This document shows, one piece after another, positions 31,608 to 37,972 of a DNA stretch of 37,972 nt (within the stretch, counting starts at the first letter, position 1; the number at the start of each line of letters is the position of its first letter). A program made the translations under genes and the position numbers. Source of the stretch: an uncultured Eubacteriales bacterium (GTDB taxonomy: Bacteria > Bacillota > Clostridia > Christensenellales > CALVMC01); assembly GCA_949296455.1 (NCBI GenBank), contig CASFOZ010000009.1, forward strand, positions 1 through 37,972, in the 5' to 3' direction. The notes under the pieces were generated by a model. The model searched no databases, had not been told where the DNA came from, and worked only from the letters and a program-made list of their open reading frames with translations.

Positions 31608-31635
31608 TTGACTTTTTTTAATAATGATTTATACT
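31608..31635 (+). promoter_or_regulatory. Possible promoter of the glycosyltransferase gene
   Basis: TTGACT (31608-31613) with TATACT (31630-31635) after a 16-nt spacer. A second TATAAT at 31641-31646 lacks a -35 partner. Confidence 0.4.
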
Positions 31636-31700
31636 TTAGTTATAATAAATTGATAAAATTATACGACTGAGTATATGTTGAATTTATTTACGGAGTTAAA

Positions 31701-33209
31701 ATGGACTTATTTTTAGATATTTTAAATATCTTTAATTGCATTTTTATAGTAATAGTAACGGTAGGATTTCTTCCGCAATTTTTTTATATAGTCTTTTCTT
31801 TTCTTAAACCTAAACAATATAAAAAAAGTTCAATCGACCACAGTTTCGGCATCATTATCTGCGCCCATAACGAAGAAGACTGTATTGCGGAAACTATTAA
31901 ATCCATTAAATCTCAAAATTATCCTCAGGAAAAAATTAAAATTTTCGTTGTCTGCGACAATTGCACCGATAACACTGCCGAAATAGCAAAAAGTCAAGGT
32001 GCAGAAGTAATAATTAAAAACAACCCGAACGAAGCAAGAAAAGGTTACGCTTTAAAATACGGTATAGATATATTAATGAAAAAAGAGGACGGAATCGAAT
32101 CTTATCTTATATTCGACGCCGATTCAATGCTTCACCCCGATTTCATAACCAAAATGAACGACGCTTTCGATTCCGGTTCGCAAATCGCCCGTGGATACTG
32201 TAACGCAAAAAACTATGACCAGAATATTTACAGCGGAATAACTTCCCTCTATTCTATAAGAGACAACAGATTTAATTGCAGAGTAAGAAGCGCTTTTAAT
32301 ATCCCTCAGCTTTTAATAGGAACGGGAATGATGATTTCACGAAAAGTTTTCGAAGAAACAGGGGGTTGGGATTGCACTTCACTCAGCGAAGACGCAGAAT
32401 TTACCCTTAAAAGAATTAACGAAAAAAGAATGATTGATTATGTGGACGACGCTATTTACTATGACGAAATGCAATCTTCGTTAAAAGAAACGTTTTTAAG
32501 ACACAAACGCATGGGCTACGGTCTTATGAGAGTGTTTTTTAAACAAGCTTTACCGATGGGCTTTAAATTCCTTTACACTTTTAAATACACTTATCTCGAT
32601 ATGTTTTTAACATTACTGTTTATTCCCGCCGCTTGCGTTGCATGCCTGTGGTTTCCGGCTTACTATATATTTTTATTCAGTTACTACCTTGCCGAAGGCT
32701 ACATGATACTTGTTTACGAAACAGGTATGCTAATGCTATATATAATCGTTTTTGCCTTCTTAATACCTTTTATGCTGCAAGGACTGCTTGCACTGCTTCT
32801 CGAACGGAAAAGAATACCGGTCAAAAAGTTTTCAAGGCTTCTTCCTTCGGTTTTCTGCTTTCCGTTTTTTATGATTATATATGCCATCTCTATAACTTGC
32901 GGAGCATTAAGTTTTAAATGTAAATGGGGCGATACAAAACACAACTCTACAGTAACTTCCGAAAACATAAGCCAAATGCTACATTCCGAAGCAGAAGAAC
33001 AAAACGCCCAGATTGACGAGCAAAATATTCACGCTGACAAGCAACATGCTCAAACTGACGAACATAATGCTAAGACCGACGGACATAATGCTCAGACTGA
33101 TTCAAAAAACTTCGAGTCCAATAAAAAGAAGAAAAAAATCAAAACCGATAAATCCTATATTGTCCCCGACTCGTCTCAGGACAAGGAACAAGACTCACCT
33201 TCTGACTGA
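31701..33209 (+). CDS. Membrane-bound family 2 glycosyltransferase
   Basis: A 502-aa enzyme. After one N-terminal membrane helix, the GT2 domain (about 48-280) shows IIICAHNEEDCI, VVCDNCTDNTAEIA, the metal-binding FDADS, LSEDAEF for the catalytic Asp, and RHKRMGYG in the place of QxxRW. Four or so membrane helices follow (about 290-400), as in processive synthases and in transferases that pass sugars to lipid carriers. The C-terminal tail of about 90 residues is hydrophilic and carries five to six 7-residue repeats of the type HNAQTDE, then a lysine-rich run. GGAG precedes the ATG. The product may be a surface polysaccharide or glycolipid. Confidence 0.9.
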   Translation: MDLFLDILNIFNCIFIVIVTVGFLPQFFYIVFSFLKPKQYKKSSIDHSFGIIICAHNEEDCIAETIKSIKSQNYPQEKIKIFVVCDNCTDNTAEIAKSQGAEVIIKNNPNEARKGYALKYGIDILMKKEDGIESYLIFDADSMLHPDFITKMNDAFDSGSQIARGYCNAKNYDQNIYSGITSLYSIRDNRFNCRVRSAFNIPQLLIGTGMMISRKVFEETGGWDCTSLSEDAEFTLKRINEKRMIDYVDDAIYYDEMQSSLKETFLRHKRMGYGLMRVFFKQALPMGFKFLYTFKYTYLDMFLTLLFIPAACVACLWFPAYYIFLFSYYLAEGYMILVYETGMLMLYIIVFAFLIPFMLQGLLALLLERKRIPVKKFSRLLPSVFCFPFFMIIYAISITCGALSFKCKWGDTKHNSTVTSENISQMLHSEAEEQNAQIDEQNIHADKQHAQTDEHNAKTDGHNAQTDSKNFESNKKKKKIKTDKSYIVPDSSQDKEQDSPSD

Positions 33210-33321
33210 GACTTGTTCTCTGTCTAAACTTGTTCTTTAATAGATTTACCCCTATGAAACATACGATTTTTAGCAAGTTAGACACTTTTCCACAAGTTAC
33301 TCCACAAATTAATTTAAAATT

Positions 33322-33370
33322 AACCCCGTCAAACATACGGTTTTCAATTGTTAGACGGGGTTTAACTTTT
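33322..33370 (+). terminator. Terminator between converging glycosyltransferase and spoIIE genes
   Basis: A 9-bp stem AACCCCGTC/GACGGGGTT (33322-33330 / 33354-33362) with a 23-nt loop and a following T tract. The loop and right arm resemble the sequence at 33256-33288, which looks like a decayed copy. Confidence 0.65.
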
Positions 33371-33396
33371 TAAAAATAAATTTAAATTTTTTACAT

Positions 33397-35697
33397 TCAA
33401 TATAAAGGTTTTCTTTGTCTTTCAAATATACGAAATGCAAGAACGGTCATATCGTCGGTAATACCTTTCTTTTTTGCAGCCTCTATAATCTTATCCGCAA
33501 GTAATTGAGGATTGACGGAATTATCCGCATCTATCATTCTTTCAAGTTCTTCTATGCCTAATCCGTCTATCACTCCGTCGCTGCACATTACGACTATATC
33601 TCCGCCTATAAGTCTTTTTTGTTCCGTTATCGGTTTTACGTTGTCTATTATTCCCACAGGCGCCGCCTTGCACTCCACTATTTCAAGTCCTTCTCTTTTT
33701 TTAATAACGGTTTCTCTCGACCCCATTTTTATGAAATCACATTCTCCGCTTGCAAGGTCTACCACCGCAAGGTCAAGCGCAGAATAATTTTCTTCGTTCC
33801 TTAAAGTCAGCATCTTGTTCGTCAAATCTATTACCAAATCGTTATCGAATCCTGCCTTGTAAAAATTTTCAATCAGACCTATCGCTCTTCCGCTTGTTTT
33901 TTCGGCACTCTCTCCGCTGCCCATACCGTCGCATAGGGCTACAAGTATTTTATCTTCAGAAAGTTTTATTATACTTCTGCTATCTCCCGATTTGTTACCT
34001 TCCTCTTTTTCAATTCCGCTTTCTCCGTACACTAAATTATACTTAGGCTCTTTTATTAAATGCACCGTTGCAAATCCTCGTTGTATAGTGGTTTTATTTT
34101 CCAATACTATCATCTTTGTCTTTAATACCGCCGACACGGTTGCCGCTATACTCTTCTTGTCCTTGTCACACTCTCTTACCACCAGCGTTGCCGACAGGTC
34201 TTCTCCTCTCGTTCCGTATATTATCACTTCGCTCACTATTACATTTCTTTGACAAAGCTTGTCTATTATAAGCCTTTCCGAAACGGTATCGAAAGAAACC
34301 GATTTCTTTATGTCTTTCGAAAGGTTATCAAGGATTTTACCTACTCCGTTCATCTGTTCCGATAACACTAACTTGTTAGTGTCGATTGCGTCTGCAAATA
34401 TCTTTTCTTCCTTATAACCCCTTATCGCTTCGTTAGCCGCACTAAGCAGCTGATTGGTTTTATTACATCTGCTGGTTATAAACGCACTTAAATCGAGAAG
34501 TGTCGCCTTTCCTCTTTCTATCGCTCCCGCCATCATATGCCCGAGTTCTTCTTTCGTACTTCCGTTTAACTGCGAATAACACCTTTGCTTTTTTTCGCAT
34601 TTTTCACATATCTTGTTTTGAACCGACTCGGTAAGCTGCCACTTTGCGTCTTTAACCGAAGGCAATGCCACCGCAGCACCTTTAAGTAAACCGTCAATAT
34701 TAAAGAAAACCTCCGATACTTCGTCTAATTTTTCAGATACATCTTTCCTGCTTCTGTTAACTATTGTTTTTGCAGCAAACCTTTCTTTTATATTAGACGA
34801 ATATGCAAGCAGTTTAACTCTGTGCTTTTTCGGTATAAGTAAAAACACTATAACTCCCGCCGAAAACATCGCAAGCTGTATGTATCCGTATCCGTCATAT
34901 ACATTGAAAAACATTCCTGCCAAAACATCGCATACCAGAAGACTTGCCCCCATTAAATATATGGAAGTATTCCTGAATACAACCGATACCAATGCCATAA
35001 GAGCAAAAGTTGCGGCAATTCTTAAATCTCCGCTTTCAAGTCCCGCTCCGAGCCCTATTAAAAAAGAAACGGCAAGTCCTTCCCCTCCGAAAGTATAAAC
35101 CGAGGCAAGTATAAAAAATCCCGCAAAAACATAAAACGGTCTTTCACCGAATATCTGAAAATTATAAAGCCCTAACGACAGCCCGATAAGAAGTAACGCC
35201 AGCGACACCAGTTCGTCTACCGAAAATCTGTATCTCAGTCCCCTTACAAGTATTGCATACAGTATAACTATCGCACAGAATATGAATATTTGAGAAGCAA
35301 CTACATTAAGTACCGCTATAATTACATTCCACTTGTAAAAAATATTTATACATAAATAAGGAATCTGCCCGATAAACCCATACAGACTTGCAAGAGTTAT
35401 ACTCATGGGCTTTTTAAGTTTAAAGTGTAAAAATCCCGCTCCTAAAAATATTATGGGCAATATTAAACTTGTAATTATCGTCTCCACGTTAAATGCCGAT
35501 ATCAATACAGCCGCTATATAACTTAATGTAACTATAATCGTATTTTGTCTGCAAAAACATAACGCAACAAAAAATCCTACATGAAACGGCCTTAATCCGC
35601 CCATCGTTTCCGCTCGTACTAATAAAATAAATGCCAAAAAAAACAAGGTGTATTTTATTATATCCTGCCTTCTTACTTTCAGTTGTATTTTTTTCAT
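33397..35697 (-). CDS. spoIIE: Stage II sporulation protein E
   Basis: A 766-aa protein-phosphatase of the PP2C type that activates sigma-F in the forespore by dephosphorylating SpoIIAA, and also acts at the polar septum. Residues 1-300 are about ten membrane helices, followed by a linker with four clustered cysteines (CEKCEKKQRC). The PP2C domain (about 540-760) shows LCDGMGSGESAEKTSG with the metal-binding Asp, LDLAVVDLASGECDFIKMG and MCSDGVIDGLG. Length and domain order match SpoIIE of other endospore formers. AGAGGG precedes the ATG. It marks the host as a spore former. Confidence 0.95.
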   Translation of the reverse strand: MKKIQLKVRRQDIIKYTLFFLAFILLVRAETMGGLRPFHVGFFVALCFCRQNTIIVTLSYIAAVLISAFNVETIITSLILPIIFLGAGFLHFKLKKPMSITLASLYGFIGQIPYLCINIFYKWNVIIAVLNVVASQIFIFCAIVILYAILVRGLRYRFSVDELVSLALLLIGLSLGLYNFQIFGERPFYVFAGFFILASVYTFGGEGLAVSFLIGLGAGLESGDLRIAATFALMALVSVVFRNTSIYLMGASLLVCDVLAGMFFNVYDGYGYIQLAMFSAGVIVFLLIPKKHRVKLLAYSSNIKERFAAKTIVNRSRKDVSEKLDEVSEVFFNIDGLLKGAAVALPSVKDAKWQLTESVQNKICEKCEKKQRCYSQLNGSTKEELGHMMAGAIERGKATLLDLSAFITSRCNKTNQLLSAANEAIRGYKEEKIFADAIDTNKLVLSEQMNGVGKILDNLSKDIKKSVSFDTVSERLIIDKLCQRNVIVSEVIIYGTRGEDLSATLVVRECDKDKKSIAATVSAVLKTKMIVLENKTTIQRGFATVHLIKEPKYNLVYGESGIEKEEGNKSGDSRSIIKLSEDKILVALCDGMGSGESAEKTSGRAIGLIENFYKAGFDNDLVIDLTNKMLTLRNEENYSALDLAVVDLASGECDFIKMGSRETVIKKREGLEIVECKAAPVGIIDNVKPITEQKRLIGGDIVVMCSDGVIDGLGIEELERMIDADNSVNPQLLADKIIEAAKKKGITDDMTVLAFRIFERQRKPLY

Positions 35698-36148
35698 ATT
35701 CCCTCTTTACTGTATTCTAAAACTTTTATTATATAAAAAATTTTGTTCTTTTGATTTATTTTCGCTTTTTTTGTCGCATTATAAATATAAATTTAAAATT
35801 ACATCTCCTATATTTAAATATATAAATATATATACAATATTACTTGTCTATTTTTAACAATTTCTAACAATACAAGTGCTAAACAATATAAGAAAAGCTG
35901 CAAAATATTGATTGTTTAAAACAAAATTTTAAATTAATATTCGGTTTTGCAAAATTGATTATAATTAAAATGATTTATATTAAATAATTTACAAAATAAT
36001 TTTAATTGAAATAAACTTTTAAATTAATGAATGTAAAATATAAAATTTAATACATTATAACAAAATTTTTATTGAAAAATTAATCTTATAAAAAATACTG
36101 TAAAAAGAGTATTTTGTTTACTTATATCCAATAATAATATATAAACTA
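35698..36148. other. AT-rich gene-free stretch upstream of tRNA-Ser
   Basis: About 450 bp of strongly AT-rich DNA with no supported reading frame, hairpin terminator or repeat that I can see. Confidence 0.5.
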
Positions 36149-36177
36149 TTGACAATTTTAACAATAATCTGTAAAAT
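36149..36177 (+). promoter_or_regulatory. Promoter of tRNA-Ser
   Basis: TTGACA (36149-36154), a 17-nt spacer and TAAAAT (36172-36177), about 70 nt before the tRNA. Confidence 0.6.
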
Positions 36178-36249
36178 AAAAAAGCGTAGGAAATTTATAT
36201 TTCATATAAATAAACTATATAAGTTTTACTTATAAAATTCGGCCTTTAT

Positions 36250-36340
36250 GGAGAAATACCCAAGTGGCTGAAGGGGCTCCCCTGCTAAGGGAGTAGTACG
36301 GGCAACCGTAGCGAGGGTTCAAATCCCTCTTTCTCCGCCA
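36250..36340 (+). tRNA. tRNA-Ser (anticodon GCT)
   Basis: A class II tRNA: acceptor GGAGAAA/TTTCTCC, anticodon stem CTCCC/GGGAG with loop CTGCTAA, a long variable arm (TACGGGCAACCGTA), T arm with TTCAAAT, and encoded CCA. Confidence 0.96.
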
Positions 36341-36341
36341 G

Positions 36342-36380
36342 ACAGAGTCGCGTTTGAACTTGCGGCTCTGTTATTTTTTT
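36342..36380 (+). terminator. Terminator of tRNA-Ser
   Basis: A 10-bp stem ACAGAGTCGC/GCGGCTCTGT (one G-T pair) with a 10-nt loop, followed by TATTTTTTT. Confidence 0.85.
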
Positions 36381-36479
36381 ATCAAAGGCGTTGCCGGCAT
36401 CATAATCGATACCGAAGTTTACGTCCAGCACCGGTCAGATTTCTTTTACACAGAAAACAGTTATACTCGGCAATCATAA
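36381..36479. pseudogene. Possible gene remnant between two terminators
   Basis: One plus-strand frame is open from before 36366 to a TAA at 36477-36479, right at the base of the next terminator, but has no ATG; one minus-strand frame is open apart from a single stop. Base composition is less AT-rich than the flanks. It may be the tail of a gene lost beside tRNA-Ser. I cannot name it. Confidence 0.2.
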
Positions 36480-36512
36480 AAAACAGACGGCTCGATGCCG
36501 TCTGTTTTGTTT
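36480..36512 (+). terminator. Strong terminator of an unidentified transcript
   Basis: A 12-bp stem AAAACAGACGGC/GCCGTCTGTTTT with a 5-nt loop and T-rich tail. No intact gene ends just before it. Confidence 0.8.
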
Positions 36513-36626
36513 TTGTGCAATGCAAATTTGAAATATGAATAAAGCTTTCAAGTGAGTAAAATTCTTTAATTCCCTTTAAACCTATTTTTTATTGAAATTA
36601 TTCTAATTGTAACCCGCTCAAATCGG

Positions 36627-36655
36627 TTGCAACACAAGAATCGCCATGCTATAAT
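36627..36655 (+). promoter_or_regulatory. Promoter of the MarR-nitroreductase operon
   Basis: TTGCAA (36627-36632), a 17-nt spacer and TGC-TATAAT (-10 at 36650-36655), 49 nt before the MarR start. Confidence 0.75.
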
Positions 36656-36704
36656 TAGTATGATATTAGACTTTATGAAAAAAGACTAATTCAAGGAGTT
36701 GAAA

Positions 36705-37154
36705 ATGGCAGTAAGTAAGGAGATCAATGAACTTGTAAACGCCTATTGCAGATTGCGTGACAGACAATATGCCGTATACAGTAAATACGCAAAGCAACAC
36801 GGTTTAACAACAAACGAACTGTTTGTTTTGGATATACTTTGGTTTACACCCGACGGTTGCACGCAAACTGAAATTTGCGAAAGGCTTTCTGCCAACAAAC
36901 AAACGATTGCGGCGATAGTTACCAGATTTTGGAAAAAGGGCTACATAACCTATAATGAAGTTATACAAGACAGGCGGAATAAGCGCATCCTTTTTACCGA
37001 AGCGGGAAGAGCATACGCAGCGGATATAATTCCGTGTGCTGCCGATGCGGAAAATCTCGCCATGGCAGAATTGGGATTGGATAAGCTTGCAGAACTCGTT
37101 GACCTTACGATGACGCTGACACAAGGCATGGAAAAAAACTTTTCCCGCATATAA
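36705..37154 (+). CDS. MarR-family transcriptional regulator
   Basis: A 149-aa winged-helix repressor. The centre shows GCTQTEICERLSANKQTIAAIVTRFWKKGYI (given here as the recognition region near residues 52-85) and the wing DRRNKRILFTEAGR with the family's DxR motif. It starts the operon and probably represses it until a phenolic, nitroaromatic or oxidising ligand binds. AAGGAG lies 6 nt before the ATG at 36705; a TTG two codons upstream is too close to that site. The nitroreductase gene follows after 28 nt. Confidence 0.88.
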   Translation: MAVSKEINELVNAYCRLRDRQYAVYSKYAKQHGLTTNELFVLDILWFTPDGCTQTEICERLSANKQTIAAIVTRFWKKGYITYNEVIQDRRNKRILFTEAGRAYAADIIPCAADAENLAMAELGLDKLAELVDLTMTLTQGMEKNFSRI

Positions 37155-37182
37155 TAAAACTTTTGAAATAGCGGAGGACAAA

Positions 37183-37809
37183 ATGGAATTTTATGATGTA
37201 ATCGACAAAAGAAGAACGACAAGGGAATTTCTGAAAAAGGAAGTTGATTTTGAAATTATCCGAAGGATTTTGGAAGCGGGCAACAAAGCGCCCACATGGG
37301 ACCACAACCGCAACTGGCAGTACATTATTCTGCGTACAGAGGAAGAAAAGGAATACGCCTTTGAAGAAGCAAGGAAGATTGCGGGTAAATTCGATGCCGA
37401 AAGATACCTGACTATGCCAAGGGCTTATCAGATTACGCTCGGACAGAAGATGTATGCTTACGCCATGCCCAAACAATTTTCTATGCTGAACGACGCGCCC
37501 TATGTAATTATCCCTTTGTTCAAAGCAAAAGAATTAAACGGCGAATATGTCTCCAAATTAAACCCGTTCGCTACAATTTGGTGCGTGATAGAGAATATCT
37601 TTTTAGCCGCTGCCGCCGAGGGGTTGTCCTGTTCAATGAGGATACCGCTCAATAAGGAACACGATATCGTCAAAGCCAAGCTGAAAGTGCCGCCCACCTA
37701 TATGATCCCCGTGTTTATAGGAATCGGCTATCCCGACCCGGACGAGCCGCAATTGGAGCAATATAAACCCGATCTCGACAAGCAAATACGTTTCGGAAGA
37801 TGGAAATGA
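37183..37809 (+). CDS. Nitroreductase-family flavoprotein
   Basis: A 208-aa FMN enzyme of the nitroreductase fold, which reduces nitro groups, quinones or flavins with NAD(P)H. The FMN-phosphate site RRTTREF is at residues 10-16 and the AGNKAPTWDHNRNWQYI segment follows. The C-terminal part has the conserved AAAAEGLSCSMRIP and FIGIGYPD motifs. A GGAGG ribosome site lies 6 nt before the ATG. It is between the MarR gene and the radical-SAM gene, with which it overlaps by 4 bp (ATGA), so all three form one operon, likely for xenobiotic or redox stress. Confidence 0.92.
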   Translation: MEFYDVIDKRRTTREFLKKEVDFEIIRRILEAGNKAPTWDHNRNWQYIILRTEEEKEYAFEEARKIAGKFDAERYLTMPRAYQITLGQKMYAYAMPKQFSMLNDAPYVIIPLFKAKELNGEYVSKLNPFATIWCVIENIFLAAAAEGLSCSMRIPLNKEHDIVKAKLKVPPTYMIPVFIGIGYPDPDEPQLEQYKPDLDKQIRFGRWK

Positions 37810-37972
37810 AAATACGAGAAATACGGGTCAAAGATATTATAACAAAATCAAACCTGCCCGTGTGCGATTATTCGTTAAACACGTATGTCGGGTGTGAACA
37901 CGGCTGTAAATATTGCTACGCCTGCTTTATGAAACGTTTTACCAATCATTTTGAGCCGTGGGGCGAATTTGT
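37806..37972 (+). CDS. SPL-like radical SAM protein, N-terminal part only
   Basis: Only the first 55 residues are present; the gene runs off the window. They include the 4Fe-4S motif CEHGCKYC and the sequence YSLNTYVGCEHGC typical of the spore-photoproduct-lyase-like radical SAM family, many members of which have no known substrate. It begins within the nitroreductase stop codon (4-bp overlap). True SplB repairs spore photoproduct in germinating spores; the operon partners here suggest a different, redox-related role. Confidence 0.85.
   Translation, partial: MKIREIRVKDIITKSNLPVCDYSLNTYVGCEHGCKYCYACFMKRFTNHFEPWGEF

Overview
The window is AT-rich, low-GC Gram-positive DNA from a spore-forming anaerobe. 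I read it as an unclassified member of the Clostridia, probably gut-associated; no 16S or other marker gene is present to place it more closely. The evidence for sporulation is a yabP-yabQ pair and a full-length spoIIE. The evidence for anaerobic life is the oxygen-independent ribonucleotide reductase nrdD-nrdG, a rubrerythrin and a YqhD-type alcohol dehydrogenase. Three lipoproteins, a signal peptidase I and a VanW protein fit a monoderm envelope. Nearly all genes lie on the minus strand up to about 29 kb, and most are single genes or pairs bounded by clear intrinsic terminators.

Layout. 0.4-2.8 kb: three lipoproteins, the last a GDSL/SGNH esterase, divergent from a one-domain MGMT-type gene. 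3.3-6.7 kb: an accessory patch between tRNA-Val and tRNA-Ala. It holds an XRE repressor with a double palindromic operator, a small Cys-rich protein, a membrane protein plus GIY-YIG nuclease pair, a nested inverted repeat, a GC-rich palindrome and a 17-bp direct repeat that includes the tRNA-Ala 3' end. 6.7-11.7 kb: alcohol dehydrogenase, a short DtxR-type regulator and a MacB-like ABC exporter. 12-12.3 kb: a four-tRNA operon (fMet-Met-Glu-Val). 12.5-18.2 kb: a Ppx/GppA phosphatase, a helical protein, yabPQ, a phosphohexomutase, a DnaA-box cluster, a YgjP-like metalloprotease and methylglyoxal synthase. 18.4-22.4 kb: a GH3 glycosidase and an InlB-repeat protein with no export signal. 22.6-28.8 kb: nrdDG with tandem NrdR boxes, rubrerythrin, signal peptidase and an alpha/beta-hydrolase that has apparently lost its catalytic residues. 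29-35.7 kb: 27-bp tandem repeats, a Cys/Pro-rich protein, VanW, a GT2 glycosyltransferase and SpoIIE. 36.2-38 kb: tRNA-Ser followed by a MarR / nitroreductase / radical-SAM operon cut by the window end.

The least expected signal is regulatory. Five genes (starts at 2768, 2934, 8523, 17740 and 28799) have good sigma-A promoters whose -10 box ends only 6-9 nt before the ATG, and none has a Shine-Dalgarno sequence. They look like leaderless or nearly leaderless mRNAs, whereas almost all their neighbours carry a clear Shine-Dalgarno (or start inside an overlapping upstream gene). Other points to follow up are the DnaA-box cluster away from dnaA, an initiator tRNA with an extra base in its T stem, the InlB/YjbR-like fusion, the triad-less hydrolase and the nine-codon-periodic tandem repeat. 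I found no CRISPR array, transposase, integrase or rRNA gene.
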